Assembly: GCA_021772015.1 (NCBI GenBank)
Contig: JAETNS010000002.1
Span: 62,001 to 126,000, forward strand
Origin: Prevotellaceae bacterium
GTDB lineage: Bacteria; Bacteroidota; Bacteroidia; Bacteroidales; Muribaculaceae
Length of the DNA: 64,000 bases
Direction: 5' to 3'
This document shows, in pieces, positions 46,461 to 56,683 of the stretch. The notes under the pieces are model-generated. The model made no database searches. It was not told the DNA's origin and saw only the letters and a program-made list of their open reading frames with translations. Both the position numbers and the translations under genes were made by a program. The stretch's first letter is position 1. Each line of letters starts with the position of its first letter.

Positions 46461-48203
46461 ATGTCGTCACGGTTTATATCAGAGAATGTGATAAGACTGA
46501 TCGCCCTGATGTTTTCATTATGGGCGACATGGGGCGTGTCGGCCCTGGCCGGCGACATCGCCCGGTTGCCGGTGGAAGACCTGCTTGTCAGGCTCGACTC
46601 GGCGTTGGCCACGCAGGGGAAATACGAGGCCGCCAAGCTGGCCCGGATCGACCGCCTGAAAGGAAATCTGTCAGGGGCCTCCGATCCCGAGCAACGTTAT
46701 TGGATCGCCTCTGACCTTTACGAGGAATACAGCACTTTCGATTCCGATTCCGCGCTGATGTACGCTTCTATGGGAGAGTCACTCGCCATGAAGGCCGCCA
46801 AGCCGTCATGGGTCACGGACATGCGTCTGAACAAGGCTTATCTTTACGCCGCCACCGGAATCCTCGACCGCGCCGACCGCTGCATAGCCGATATCGACAC
46901 CGCCCGGCTGACTCCGCGCCAACGCCTCCGGTATGACGAGCAGACCCTTTATCTGATGACACACCGCGACCAGTACCTCGGAGCCAACTCCGTGGATTAC
47001 CCTTACGGGGAGATGGCTGATTCACTCCTTGAGACAGTCTGCCGCAACATATCCCCTGATGATCCGATGTATTGCTGGTTTGTCGGCTGGAAAGGACTGC
47101 GCGGATCGAAAGAGGCCCTGCAGTCTCTGCCGATGATACGCGACAAGATGAAGGATTCCGATTATGAGACGCGCCATGACGCGATGAACGCATGGGTGTT
47201 GAGCCGCCTGTATGAGAAAGTCGGGGATAAAGACAACATGCTCCGTTACCTGATCCTCTCCTCCCTGGCTGATGTCAGGGCGTGTAACAAGGAGATCGCA
47301 TCTTTGGAAGAGGTCGCCAATCTGTTGTCTGCCGATCGTGACAATCTCAAGCGGGCCAATGATTACATCAGTCATTGCATCCGCTGCGCCAATGAGTACA
47401 AGAGCCGTGTCAGGGTAGGGCGACTGGCCGACCTCCAGCACAAGATCACCCGTGATTACCAGACCGAGCTGGAGCGTCAGGAACACCGCGTGAGCCTCTA
47501 CCTCAAACTTTTGGGAGCCATCTTCCTCGGCCTGGTGGTAGCTATGGTCTTTATCATCGTGCAGATGAAGAAACTGCGCCAGAGCCGCACGATGCTAAAC
47601 GATGCGAACCGTGCCTTGAACGGAAAAGTCAGCGAGCTTGAAGAGGTGAAGGAGCAGCTTGAAAGGGCCAACGAGACATTGGAGGGGCTTTATTCAAATG
47701 CCCGCGAAGGAGCCAATGAGCTGTCACGCACAAACCTGGCGAAGGAGAAATACATCGCCGACATCTTCTCTGTCTGCTCAAACTACATCAGCAAGCTTGA
47801 CGATTTCCGCAAGAACATCTACCGGCTGCTGCTTGCGGGGAAATATGAAGACCTGCGCCATCTGACAAAGACTCCGGAGCTGTCGCAGGCAGAGATAAAG
47901 GAGCTTCACCGTACGTTCGACAAGATATTCCTCGGGATATATCCCAACTTTGTCAGGGATTTCAACACCTTGCTGCGTCCCGACGAACAAATCGAGCTGA
48001 AAAAAGAGGATCTGCTCAACACGGAGCTGCGCATCTACGCCCTTGTCCGCCTCGGTCTGACCGACTCTACGGCGATAGCCAAATTCCTTCATTGTTCAGT
48101 CCAGACCGTCTACAATACCCGCCAGCGGACCCGCGCGAAAGCAAATGTGCCCCGCGAGGAGTTTGCCGAAAGAGTCCGCTCGTTAGGCAAGACTATATTT
48201 TAA
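46461..48203 (+). CDS. DUF6377-family membrane regulator of the glycan locus
   Basis: From the ATG at 46461 (MSSRFISENVIRL) the 580-residue product has a signal peptide ending near SALAGD. A periplasmic helical TPR-like region (about 30-335) follows, then one membrane helix (about 345-369, LLGAIFLGLVVAMVFIIVQ), a coiled coil (about 375-425) and a cytoplasmic C-terminal domain. That domain reads FDKIFLGIYPNFVRDFNTLL...ELLNTELRIYALVRLGLTDSTAIAKFLHCSVQTVYNTR, the DUF6377 signature ending in an HTH-like helix pair. Such proteins sit beside SusC/SusD genes and are thought to sense the glycan in the periplasm and act on transcription. It is 206 bp upstream of susC. The ATG at 46404 would place 19 polar residues before the signal and is less likely. 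Confidence 0.85.
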   Translation: MSSRFISENVIRLIALMFSLWATWGVSALAGDIARLPVEDLLVRLDSALATQGKYEAAKLARIDRLKGNLSGASDPEQRYWIASDLYEEYSTFDSDSALMYASMGESLAMKAAKPSWVTDMRLNKAYLYAATGILDRADRCIADIDTARLTPRQRLRYDEQTLYLMTHRDQYLGANSVDYPYGEMADSLLETVCRNISPDDPMYCWFVGWKGLRGSKEALQSLPMIRDKMKDSDYETRHDAMNAWVLSRLYEKVGDKDNMLRYLILSSLADVRACNKEIASLEEVANLLSADRDNLKRANDYISHCIRCANEYKSRVRVGRLADLQHKITRDYQTELERQEHRVSLYLKLLGAIFLGLVVAMVFIIVQMKKLRQSRTMLNDANRALNGKVSELEEVKEQLERANETLEGLYSNAREGANELSRTNLAKEKYIADIFSVCSNYISKLDDFRKNIYRLLLAGKYEDLRHLTKTPELSQAEIKELHRTFDKIFLGIYPNFVRDFNTLLRPDEQIELKKEDLLNTELRIYALVRLGLTDSTAIAKFLHCSVQTVYNTRQRTRAKANVPREEFAERVRSLGKTIF

Positions 48204-48305
48204 CAGTCTTAAACCTTACCAAAATCAGTCAAATTCAAGAATATATAATTTTGATTGTCAGAGAGTTGTAGTTTATTAACACTTACCACTGCAAATTACC
48301 TGCAA

Positions 48306-48336
48306 TTTAAACACATGGTATTTCGTAATAACTTTG
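48306..48336 (+). promoter_or_regulatory. Promoter of the susC-led glycan operon
   Basis: TTTA (48306-48309) and TAACTTTG (48329-48336) are 19 bp apart. The predicted start near 48343 gives a leader of about 67 nt before the susC ATG. Confidence 0.6.
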
Positions 48337-48409
48337 CATCCGGGTAAACCAACCGGGGCCACACACCCCTGCCTAACCAGACACGAATAATCTTACCATA
48401 AATTCTACC

Positions 48410-51373
48410 ATGCAAAAAGTAATTTTGAATCCGGCACGACTGCTGGGCTTCCTTATGGTCTTCCTCGCGGGGACATTCGGCGCCCTGGCGCAGTCTACTG
48501 TCAGCGGAGTCGTCAAGGACGCTTCCGACGAGCCTCTGATCGGTGCGACAGTGCTTGTCAAAGGCACACAGACCGCAACCTCCACAAACATTGACGGGGA
48601 GTTCACCCTCCAGGCCAATCCCGGAGCCACCATCGTCGTCAGCTACATCGGCTACAAGACGGTCGAGGCTCCCGCCAAGAACGGTATGGAAATCACCCTC
48701 GAGGAGGACAACAATATCCTCGACGAAGTCGTGGTCATCGGCTACGGCTCGGTGAAACGCAAGGATGTGACCACCGCCATCTCCACCGTGTCATCGAAAG
48801 ACCTCGAGAACCGACCCATCGTATCGGCCGCCCAGGCCATACAGGGGAAGGCCGCAGGTGTGTCTGTGACATCTCCTAACGGCGCGCCCGGCGGAGAGAT
48901 GACAATCCGTGTACGCGGTACCACCTCTTTCAACGGCTCGAATGATCCCCTTTATGTTGTCGACGGTGTCCCTGTAGACAATATCAACTTCCTGTCGCCT
49001 AACGATATCGCCGACATCCAGATCCTCAAGGACGCATCTTCGGCAGCTATCTATGGTTCGCGCGCCGCAAACGGTGTGATCCTGATCTCCACCAAGTCGG
49101 CATCGACCGAACGTCCCTCCGTGACGCTCAACGCCCAGTACGGATGGTCTAAGGTCCGCAAGTCGATGGATGTCCTCAACGCCGCCCAGTACAAGGAGCT
49201 TCAGGATGAGATCGGCATGATCTCCCTGCCTGACAACCTGCGCGACCGTACCGACTGGTTCGACGAGACCTACCGCACAGGCTCCAACCAGAACTATCAG
49301 GTGTCGATCTCCCAGAACACCGGCAAGACCAAATACCTGATGAACCTCGGTTACCTGCGTGAGGATGGTGTGATCAAGCCCTCGTTCTACAACCGTTACA
49401 ACTTCCGCGTAAACGTTGAGTCGGAAGTGGCCTCCTGGCTGACCGCCACCGCCAACGTGATGTATTCCGATTACAACTCAAACGGCATCAACACCGGTAA
49501 CGGCGCCAACCGTGGCGGCGTTGTCCTCTCGGTGATCAACACCCCGACTTATGCCCCGGTCTGGAACCCCGACAAGCCCGACCAGTACTACAACAACTTC
49601 TACGGTCTCAATATCACCTCCCCCTCGGAGAACCTCGGACGCGGCGCTAACGCCCGCAACCATGAGAACCGTCTGATCGCGTCGGGCAACCTGCTCTTCA
49701 AGATCATCCCCGGCCTGACTTTCAACTCCAAGTTCACTCTCGACCGCCGCAACACCCACAAGACCGACTTCGTCGATCCTATCGCCGGTTCCTATGGCCG
49801 CGAGAACTACGGTATCGGAGAGGACACCCGCGCCAACAATACCTTGCTTGTATGGGACAACGTGGCCAACTATGTCCATCAGTTCGGCCAGCACCGCCTC
49901 GACGTGATGGCCGGTTCATCCTGGACCGACTCCAAGTGGAACCAGAGCTACATCCGTGGAACCCATTTCCGCAACGGCGACATCCATACCCTCAACGCCG
50001 CCAACAAGATCGACTGGAGCAGCACCGGCACCAACGCTTCGAGCTGGGGCATCCTCTCATGGTTCGGGCGCGTGGCCTACAACTTCGACGACCGTTACCT
50101 GCTGACCGCCAATGTCCGCGCCGACGGCTCCTCGAAGCTCCATCCCGACCACCGCTGGGGAGTCTTCCCCTCATTCTCCGCCGCGTGGCGTGTGTCGCAG
50201 GAGAGATTCATGAAGGATATCCAGTGGATCGACGACCTGAAGATCCGTGGAGGCTGGGGCCAGACAGGTAACCAGTCGGGTATCGGCGACTATGCCTATC
50301 TGCAGCGTTACAATATCCACCGTATCGAGTGGTTCGTTGAAGGACAAGGCAACGCCCTGCCTACCATCTCGCAGGCCAACCTCCGCACCACCGACCTGAC
50401 CTGGGAGACCACAACCCAGACCAACATCGGTATCGACTTCTCCGTGCTCCGCTCACGGTTGAACTTCACCGCCGACATCTATTGGAAGAAGACCACCGAC
50501 ATGCTCATGAATGTCTCCCTCCCCTCAGGAGCTGCCGCCGCCAGCACCATCGCCCGTAACGAGGGTGAGATGACCAACCGGGGTTTCGAGTTCGGCATCA
50601 CCTCACACAACTTCACCGGCGCTTTCCAGTGGGACACCAACTTCAACATGTCGTTCAACAAGAACAAGCTGACCAAGCTCTCCCTCCAGAAGATCTACAG
50701 TGACGGTAAGACCTCAGACTATGTCAACGAGCAGGTCGTACGCAATGAGCCGGGCCGTGCCTTGGGAGGTTTCTACGGTTACTTCGCAGATGGCGTGAAC
50801 CCCGAGACCGGCGAGCTTAACTACCGCGACCTCAACGGCGACGGCAAGATCACTTCCTCTGACCGAGGATATATCGGCGACCCCAACCCCGACTTCACAT
50901 TCGGTATGACCAATACCTTCTCATACAAGGGCTTCCACCTGAGCATCTTCATCCAGGGCTCTTACGGAAACGATATCTACAACGCCTCGAAGATGGAGAT
51001 GATGGGCATGTATGACGGAAAGAACCAGATCACCGACGTGTTGCGCCGCTGGAAAATTCCCGGACAGATCACCGATGTCCCCAAGGCAGGTTTCGACATG
51101 AAGAACTCCACCTATTTCATCGAGGACGGCTCCTATCTGCGCGTCAAGGACATAACCCTGAGCTATGATTTCTCCGGCAAGTGGATGCGCAAGCTCCATC
51201 TGGCCAAGCTCCAGCCCTATTTCACAGTGACTAACCTTCTGACCTGGACGAAATACTCCGGCATGGACCCCGAGGTCAACCAGTGGGGCAACAGCGGAGC
51301 CGTGCAGGGCATCGACTGGGGCACATATCCCCAGACCAAGACTTTCACCCTCGGCGTGAATGTAGTATTCTGA
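48410..51373 (+). CDS. SusC-like TonB-dependent glycan importer
   Basis: The 987-residue outer-membrane protein has a signal peptide, then a carboxypeptidase-D-like beta domain (STVSGVVKDASDEPLIGATVLVKG, residues ~27-100), a TonB-box-like LDEVVVIGYGS (~104-114) and a plug with PLYVVDGVPVDNINFLSPNDIADIQILKDASSAAIYGSRAANGVILI. The remainder is a 22-strand barrel ending in Phe (TLGVNVVF). It would import oligosaccharides captured by SusD, using TonB energy. It lies 33 bp upstream of susD. The following genes suggest that the substrate is 1,6-beta-glucan (see the GH30 and GH3 entries). Confidence 0.95.
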   Translation: MQKVILNPARLLGFLMVFLAGTFGALAQSTVSGVVKDASDEPLIGATVLVKGTQTATSTNIDGEFTLQANPGATIVVSYIGYKTVEAPAKNGMEITLEEDNNILDEVVVIGYGSVKRKDVTTAISTVSSKDLENRPIVSAAQAIQGKAAGVSVTSPNGAPGGEMTIRVRGTTSFNGSNDPLYVVDGVPVDNINFLSPNDIADIQILKDASSAAIYGSRAANGVILISTKSASTERPSVTLNAQYGWSKVRKSMDVLNAAQYKELQDEIGMISLPDNLRDRTDWFDETYRTGSNQNYQVSISQNTGKTKYLMNLGYLREDGVIKPSFYNRYNFRVNVESEVASWLTATANVMYSDYNSNGINTGNGANRGGVVLSVINTPTYAPVWNPDKPDQYYNNFYGLNITSPSENLGRGANARNHENRLIASGNLLFKIIPGLTFNSKFTLDRRNTHKTDFVDPIAGSYGRENYGIGEDTRANNTLLVWDNVANYVHQFGQHRLDVMAGSSWTDSKWNQSYIRGTHFRNGDIHTLNAANKIDWSSTGTNASSWGILSWFGRVAYNFDDRYLLTANVRADGSSKLHPDHRWGVFPSFSAAWRVSQERFMKDIQWIDDLKIRGGWGQTGNQSGIGDYAYLQRYNIHRIEWFVEGQGNALPTISQANLRTTDLTWETTTQTNIGIDFSVLRSRLNFTADIYWKKTTDMLMNVSLPSGAAAASTIARNEGEMTNRGFEFGITSHNFTGAFQWDTNFNMSFNKNKLTKLSLQKIYSDGKTSDYVNEQVVRNEPGRALGGFYGYFADGVNPETGELNYRDLNGDGKITSSDRGYIGDPNPDFTFGMTNTFSYKGFHLSIFIQGSYGNDIYNASKMEMMGMYDGKNQITDVLRRWKIPGQITDVPKAGFDMKNSTYFIEDGSYLRVKDITLSYDFSGKWMRKLHLAKLQPYFTVTNLLTWTKYSGMDPEVNQWGNSGAVQGIDWGTYPQTKTFTLGVNVVF

Positions 51374-51406
51374 CCTTAAGTCTGAACTGAAAAACAATAT
51401 CCTGAA

Positions 51407-52921
51407 ATGAAAATCAAGAAACTGATATATCCCGCAGCGGCGGTCTTCGGCCTGTCTCTGCTGACAACCGCATGCGACCTACAGCATGATCCGGAAGACA
51501 CCTACTCCGATGTGACCGAGGGTGTGACCGAGGATGAAGAGGAGGTGGTCTTCAAAGACAAGGCCGCTGTGGAGAGCTACATGACCTCCATCTACAAGAA
51601 GATAACCGACCAGCAGGAACACTGGTATGTCGACCAGCTGCTGATCGCCGACTGCCACTCCGACAACGCCTACGCCGGTACCACCGGAGCCGAGGTCGTG
51701 CCTTACGAGGACAACTCGATTGAAGGCTCGAACTCTGTGATCGCCCGCGACTGGAGCCGCTATCTGGCCGACGCGGCGATGGCCACAAAGATGATCCAGA
51801 ACCTCGACAAGGTGCAGGACGGCTCCCTCTCGCAGGCCGAGCAGAACCGTTATTCTGCCCAGGCACGTATCTTCCGCGCCATGATATGGTTTGACATGGT
51901 GCGCCTCTGGGGGTCGATCCCTGTCATCACTGTCTCCGCCGGAAACATCACCGCCGAGAATGTCGATGAGATGTACGGCGCGTATTTCCCCCAGCAGAAC
52001 ACCATCGAGGAGGCTTACGCCGCCATAGAAGCGGATCTTCTGTTCGCCGAGCAGTGGGCTCCCGAGGTGACTTCCGACAAGACCCTGTTCTCAAAAGGTG
52101 TGGCCCACGCATATCTGGCCAAGATCTACGCCGAGAAGACCCTCCGCAACTATGACAAGGTGATAGAGTATGCCAACAAATGCGCTGCCGACGGCTATGA
52201 CCTGGTCGATGACTTCGCCACTCTCTGGGATGCTCCGGCCCCCGGTTTCGAGCCTGTCCGCGACACAAAGGAGTCGATCCTCGAAGGTCATTTCTTCACA
52301 GGCGCAGGAAACTGGTGCACATGGATGTTCGGCGCGCCCGTCGACAATCCTTCCAACAACTTCTCATGGGCAAAATGGGTGACACCCTCGCGTGACCTGG
52401 TCCGCCTGTATGAGCAGAACGGCGACACGAAACGATACAATCAGACTGTCGCATGGTATGAATGCACCTGGAGCAACTATTATCCCGCCGACAACTACGC
52501 GTTCATGAACAAATGCCGCTCTTCGTTCAGCAGCATCATCAAATGCCGCTACGCCGACATCCTTCTTCTCAAGGCCGAGGCCCTGCTGATGAAGGGTGAT
52601 CTTCCCGGAGCCGCCGACATCATCGACCGCATCCGCCAGCGTGCCGGCCTGTCGAAGCTCTCCTCCGACAAGAAGTCAAGCCAGGCAGCCCTGCTGAACG
52701 CCTACCTCGACGAACGTCGCATGGAGTTGGCCCTTGAGGGACAGCGCTGGTATGACCTATGTCGTCTCGACAAGGTCGAGGAGGTGATGAACGCTGTCTT
52801 CGCCAAGGATTCCGGCCGTCACGCCCAGCGTTCCCCCTTCAACCAGTTCTCTTACCTTCTGCCGATTCCCCAGGGAGCGATCGACCAGAACGCCAACCTT
52901 GTCCAGAACCCCGGCTATTGA
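51407..52921 (+). CDS. SusD-like surface glycan-binding lipoprotein
   Basis: The 504-residue lipoprotein is cleaved before Cys23 (LLTTAC-DLQHD). SusD family features are an N-terminal ...QARIFRAMIWFDMVRLWGSIPVIT segment with TPR-like helices and the C-terminal LDERRMELALEGQRWYDLCRLDKVEEVMN signature. It forms the lid of the SusC importer and binds glycan at the cell surface. A hairpin follows in the gap to the GH30 gene. Confidence 0.95.
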   Translation: MKIKKLIYPAAAVFGLSLLTTACDLQHDPEDTYSDVTEGVTEDEEEVVFKDKAAVESYMTSIYKKITDQQEHWYVDQLLIADCHSDNAYAGTTGAEVVPYEDNSIEGSNSVIARDWSRYLADAAMATKMIQNLDKVQDGSLSQAEQNRYSAQARIFRAMIWFDMVRLWGSIPVITVSAGNITAENVDEMYGAYFPQQNTIEEAYAAIEADLLFAEQWAPEVTSDKTLFSKGVAHAYLAKIYAEKTLRNYDKVIEYANKCAADGYDLVDDFATLWDAPAPGFEPVRDTKESILEGHFFTGAGNWCTWMFGAPVDNPSNNFSWAKWVTPSRDLVRLYEQNGDTKRYNQTVAWYECTWSNYYPADNYAFMNKCRSSFSSIIKCRYADILLLKAEALLMKGDLPGAADIIDRIRQRAGLSKLSSDKKSSQAALLNAYLDERRMELALEGQRWYDLCRLDKVEEVMNAVFAKDSGRHAQRSPFNQFSYLLPIPQGAIDQNANLVQNPGY

Positions 52922-52942
52922 TCGTTAAAAGTTTAAAGTCAG

Positions 52943-52974
52943 AGGCTTCCGTCCTCCTTTGGGACGGAAAGCCT
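52943..52974 (+). other. Intercistronic hairpin between susD and GH30 genes
   Basis: AGGCTTCCGTCC (52943-52954) pairs with GGACGGAAAGCCT (52962-52974) around a 7-nt loop. No T tract follows, so it is more likely an mRNA stabilising or partial termination element that lowers expression of the enzyme genes relative to susC/susD. Confidence 0.7.
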
Positions 52975-52993
52975 TGAAAAAGAAGATATAACC

Positions 52994-54496
52994 ATGTTTG
53001 ACAAATATAAAACCAGCAATATGTTACTCGGCACCCTGCTCTGCTCCCTGGCGCTCTGCTCTACCGCCTGCGACGACAACGACAAGTTCCCCGAAGAGGA
53101 AACCACCCCCCAGCCCGTATGGGTTGACGGCGATGTCAGAGTGCTGACAACCACCAATAACCGCGCCAAGGATCTCACCCCTTCGGCCATATCTTTCTCC
53201 ACCAAAGACAACATGTCTCCCCGGTCGATCTATCTCGATCCCTCGACCACCTACCAGGAAATCGACGGTTTCGGCGCGGCCATCACCGGCTCTACCGCCT
53301 ACAATCTGATGAAGATGACTCCCGAAGACCGCGCGAAGTTCCTCAAGGAGACCTTCTCGACAACCGAAGGCTACGGTATGAGCTATGTCCGCGTCAGCAT
53401 CGGTTGCTCTGACTTTTCCCTCAGCGAGTTCACATGCTGCGACACTCCGGGGATCGAGAATTTCGCCCTGACCTCGGAGGACACCCAGTATGTGATCCCC
53501 ATTCTCAAAGAGATCCTCGCCATCAATCCCGACGTGAAAGTATTCGGTTCCCCCTGGACCGCTCCCCGCTGGATGAAGGTCAACAACCTCACCGAGCTTA
53601 AGCCCACTACTTCCTGGACCGGCGGCCAGCTGAATCCGGCTTATTATCAGGACTATGCCGAGTATTTCGTGAAATGGATCCAGGCTTTCAAGCAGAACGG
53701 CGTTGACATCTATGCCGTGACCCTCCAGAACGAGCCTCTCAACCGTGGCAACTCCGCCTCGATGTTCATGGGCTGGGAAGAGCAGCGCGACTTCGTGAAA
53801 CAGGCTGTAGGCCCGAAGTTTGCCGCCGCCGGGATCAAGACCAAGATCTATGCTTTCGACCATAACTACAATTATGACAACATGGCTGACCAGAAAGGGT
53901 ATCCGACAAAGATCTACGCCGATCCGGAGGCTGCCCGTTACTTGGCCGGAGCCGCTTACCACAACTATGGCGGCAACCGCGACGAGCTGAACAAGGTCCA
54001 CGCCGCTTATCCCGACAAAGAACTGGTGTTCACCGAGTCGACTGCGGGCGACTGGAATGACGGAGCCAACCTCTCGACCCACCTTGTCTCCGATATGGAG
54101 GAGATCTGCCTCGGGACTGTCAACAATTGGGCGCGTGGCGCGATCATCTGGAACCTGATGCTCGATGCCAACCGTGGTCCCAACCGCCCCGGCGGATGTA
54201 TCAATGGTTTCGGCGCGGTCGACATTGACGCATCTTACAAAAACATACAGCGCAACTCGTTCTACTACAACATGTGCCACATGTCGGCTGTCGTGAAGCC
54301 CGGCGCGCGTCGTATCGCCACTACCGGCTACACAGCCAACGGACTGACCTACTCGGCGTTCCGCAACCCCGACGGCTCATATGCTTTCGTCGCCTCCAAC
54401 AATGGTTCGGAAGCGCAGAACATCACCCTTGATGACGGCAACCGCCATTTCTCGGCTACCGTCCCCGCCAAAGGTATCGCGTCATTCATCTGGTAA
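52994..54496 (+). CDS. GH30 glycoside hydrolase, likely surface endo-1,6-beta-glucanase
   Basis: The 500-residue lipoprotein (STAC-DDND; the acidic residues after Cys fit the export signal for surface lipoproteins in Bacteroidetes). The GH30 (beta/alpha)8 barrel includes IDGFGAAITGS, YVRVSIGCSDFSLSEFTCCD, VFGSPWTAPRWMK and YAVTLQNEPLN, with E247 the likely acid/base. VFTESTAGDW gives E348 as the likely nucleophile. A beta-sandwich closes the C-terminus (YAFVASNNGSEAQNITL). GH30 enzymes with this SusCD/GH3 context, including the B. thetaiotaomicron enzyme, cut 1,6-beta-glucan; glucosylceramidase is the other common annotation. The gene context favours glucanase. Confidence 0.88.
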   Translation: MFDKYKTSNMLLGTLLCSLALCSTACDDNDKFPEEETTPQPVWVDGDVRVLTTTNNRAKDLTPSAISFSTKDNMSPRSIYLDPSTTYQEIDGFGAAITGSTAYNLMKMTPEDRAKFLKETFSTTEGYGMSYVRVSIGCSDFSLSEFTCCDTPGIENFALTSEDTQYVIPILKEILAINPDVKVFGSPWTAPRWMKVNNLTELKPTTSWTGGQLNPAYYQDYAEYFVKWIQAFKQNGVDIYAVTLQNEPLNRGNSASMFMGWEEQRDFVKQAVGPKFAAAGIKTKIYAFDHNYNYDNMADQKGYPTKIYADPEAARYLAGAAYHNYGGNRDELNKVHAAYPDKELVFTESTAGDWNDGANLSTHLVSDMEEICLGTVNNWARGAIIWNLMLDANRGPNRPGGCINGFGAVDIDASYKNIQRNSFYYNMCHMSAVVKPGARRIATTGYTANGLTYSAFRNPDGSYAFVASNNGSEAQNITLDDGNRHFSATVPAKGIASFIW

Positions 54497-54556
54497 TCAA
54501 CTTGAAGGAGCGATTTAACAGCGACAAAAACAACATCAGAAAAAGATTCGACAACC

Positions 54557-56590
54557 ATGAAACTGAAATATATTCTTCCCGTCGCGCTGGCCATGCCGGC
54601 CCTGCTCTGGTCCTGCAAGGATGACGACGAGCCGTTCGGGAATCCTGTGATCGACTATCGCGACGCGACGGAGACTGCCCATTTCGGCGACTCACTGGCG
54701 TTCACGGTCAATGCCGCCGATGCGGAGGTCGCTCTGTCGACCCTCAAGGCCCAGCTCTATTACGGTGACGAGATGGTCGAGGAGACCGTCATCCGCACCA
54801 AAGAGAGCGGCAAGGATTACTCCGGCAAGATCTATCTCCCTTATTTCGCCAATGTGCCTGACGGTACGGCTACCCTTAAACTTGTCCTCCAGAACATCAA
54901 TTTCACTATCTCCGAAAAGGAGTACCCGGTGAAGGTCACCCATCCCGATTTCCCCTATCTGACCCTTCGCACGGAGGATGGGACGGAATACCGTATGAAC
55001 AAGACCGGTCTCGACACCTACGCTGTCTCTGATCGCTTCCCCCAGAAGCTCAAAGCGTTTGTCATAGCTCCCAAGGTGGGTGAGAACGGCAATGAGCTGG
55101 TGTTCGGCTATGAGAATTCGCAGGTGAAGATCGGAGCCGAAAGCGCGATTCCTTTCTCCAGCTCCCGTGGCGGCAAGTTTGCCATCGAGCTTAACACCCG
55201 CACTTTTGCTGCCTCTCCTTTCTCTGTGCTGAAACTCAACGGCCAGGAACTGGAGTCGATCGACGACAACACCGCCCGCGTCGACTTGGCCCTCTCCAAC
55301 GGTCAGGCGATCACTCCTGAAGGATTCTCGAATTTCGGAGACTGGTGGATAGATCCCGACTGGTTCTCGCGCAACGATGACGGTTCGCTGACGTTCAAGG
55401 CTATGGGTGGCAATTACCGCCTGATCGCCGACCAGAAGCTCCAGTACTTCCGCGTCGAGACACTTCTCAACGGCACACCGGCTTCTCTGCAGGCTGACGG
55501 TACAGGGGCCCTCTGGGTCATCGGCGCAGACTTCGGAAAGCCCGGCGTTGGCGCTAACGAGACCGGCTGGACCACCGAAAAGGCTGTCTGCATGGCTCCT
55601 GTGGCTGACAAGATATATCAGATGACCCTGGTGGGGGGCAAGACCGTGAAGACCGGCTCGACCAACTTCAAGTTTTACGGCGATGCCATGAGCTGGGGCA
55701 ACGAGTTCAAGCATGACCGCCTGACTTCCAATTCCGATCTGATCGGTGTGGGTGACGGCGACAGCCATGATGACGGAAACCTCTACCTGCTCGACGGAGT
55801 GACATTGAAAGATAATGTCATTTATGTCTTCCGCGTGGATTTCACCGCCGGTGTCGACAAGGGTGTCCTGACGGTGACCGAAGAGGGTGAGCAGCCTTTC
55901 GAGGAGAAGCCGATCTATCTCAACGGGGTCAAGATGACCACCGGCGACAACGCCATCTACACCATCGTCACTGACCTCGCGCAAGGTTCGGCTATCGATT
56001 TCAACTCGGTCGACGGTCTGGCTGATTTCTACTTCGATCCTGACTTCCTCTCCTATGACGCTGACAATGACGTGATCACATTCCTTCCGATGGACGGCAC
56101 ATATCAGATAGTACTCGACAAACTCGGCGCTACTGTCACCGCGCAGCGTTTCGACGGCAATTCCCCGGCGGCTCTTGGGGCTGACGGCCACGGAGCCATC
56201 TATATGATGGGCTGGGGCGCAGGTTCTCCGAGTCTTGACTCGCAGTTCGGATGGGAAACCAACCAGGCTTACGGCCTGGCGGAGATCTCTCCGAAGGTCT
56301 ACCGCTTCACCGCCGTTGCCGGCCCGGAGAAAGGATCGGAAATCGGCCAGCGTATCCGCGCCGACTATATCAGCGTCAAGTTCTTCTGGCAGAAGGGCTG
56401 GGGCGGTGAGTTCAGTGGCGACAACGCCCTGACGCTCGCTCCCGGCAGCGACAAGCTGCTCAAGGTCAATGCTGACGGCAACATAGAGTTGGCCGCCGGT
56501 GTCACACTTGAGGCAGGAGCGACATACGAGATGACCGTAGATCTGACCGCAGGCAACTCCGCCGGCGTGATCTCGATGGTCAAGAAATGA
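54557..56590 (+). CDS. Surface glycan-binding lipoprotein (SusE/F-position, DUF5125/DUF5121-like)
   Basis: The 677-residue lipoprotein is cleaved before Cys in LLWSC-KDDDE, a good match to the surface-export signal. The N-terminal ~120 residues are an Ig-like domain (SLAFTVNAADAEVALSTLKAQLYYGDE). Then come two or three repeated beta-sandwich modules that share phrases such as FDPDFLSYDADNDVITFLPMDGTYQI and WIDPDWFSRNDDGSLTFKAMGGNYRL, each followed by GADGHGAIYMMGWG or TGALWVIGADFG. This duplication suggests two glycan-binding modules. The position between GH30 and GH3 matches the surface glycan-binding protein of the 1,6-beta-glucan locus. It has no catalytic signature. Confidence 0.85.
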   Translation: MKLKYILPVALAMPALLWSCKDDDEPFGNPVIDYRDATETAHFGDSLAFTVNAADAEVALSTLKAQLYYGDEMVEETVIRTKESGKDYSGKIYLPYFANVPDGTATLKLVLQNINFTISEKEYPVKVTHPDFPYLTLRTEDGTEYRMNKTGLDTYAVSDRFPQKLKAFVIAPKVGENGNELVFGYENSQVKIGAESAIPFSSSRGGKFAIELNTRTFAASPFSVLKLNGQELESIDDNTARVDLALSNGQAITPEGFSNFGDWWIDPDWFSRNDDGSLTFKAMGGNYRLIADQKLQYFRVETLLNGTPASLQADGTGALWVIGADFGKPGVGANETGWTTEKAVCMAPVADKIYQMTLVGGKTVKTGSTNFKFYGDAMSWGNEFKHDRLTSNSDLIGVGDGDSHDDGNLYLLDGVTLKDNVIYVFRVDFTAGVDKGVLTVTEEGEQPFEEKPIYLNGVKMTTGDNAIYTIVTDLAQGSAIDFNSVDGLADFYFDPDFLSYDADNDVITFLPMDGTYQIVLDKLGATVTAQRFDGNSPAALGADGHGAIYMMGWGAGSPSLDSQFGWETNQAYGLAEISPKVYRFTAVAGPEKGSEIGQRIRADYISVKFFWQKGWGGEFSGDNALTLAPGSDKLLKVNADGNIELAAGVTLEAGATYEMTVDLTAGNSAGVISMVKK

Positions 56591-56629
56591 TCGTGATGTT
56601 AAACAGTACATACCATTGAATCACCCTCA

Positions 56630-56665
56630 CAGGCACTCCGCTTCATGTGAAGAGCGGGGTGCCTG
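56630..56665 (+). other. Intercistronic hairpin before the GH3 gene
   Basis: CAGGCACTCCGCTTC (56630-56644) pairs with GAAGAGCGGGGTGCCTG (56649-56665) with a four-base loop and minor mismatches. It ends 18 bp before the GH3 start codon and has no T tract. Confidence 0.7.
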
Positions 56666-56683
56666 CCAAAGAATATATCTTAA

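Noticed and set aside
53024-56611. Very long open frames antisense to the GH30 and glycan-binding genes (418 and 639 codons)
   Set aside because: Both lie wholly opposite well-supported genes with clear motifs; composition is that of reverse-strand shadow frames.
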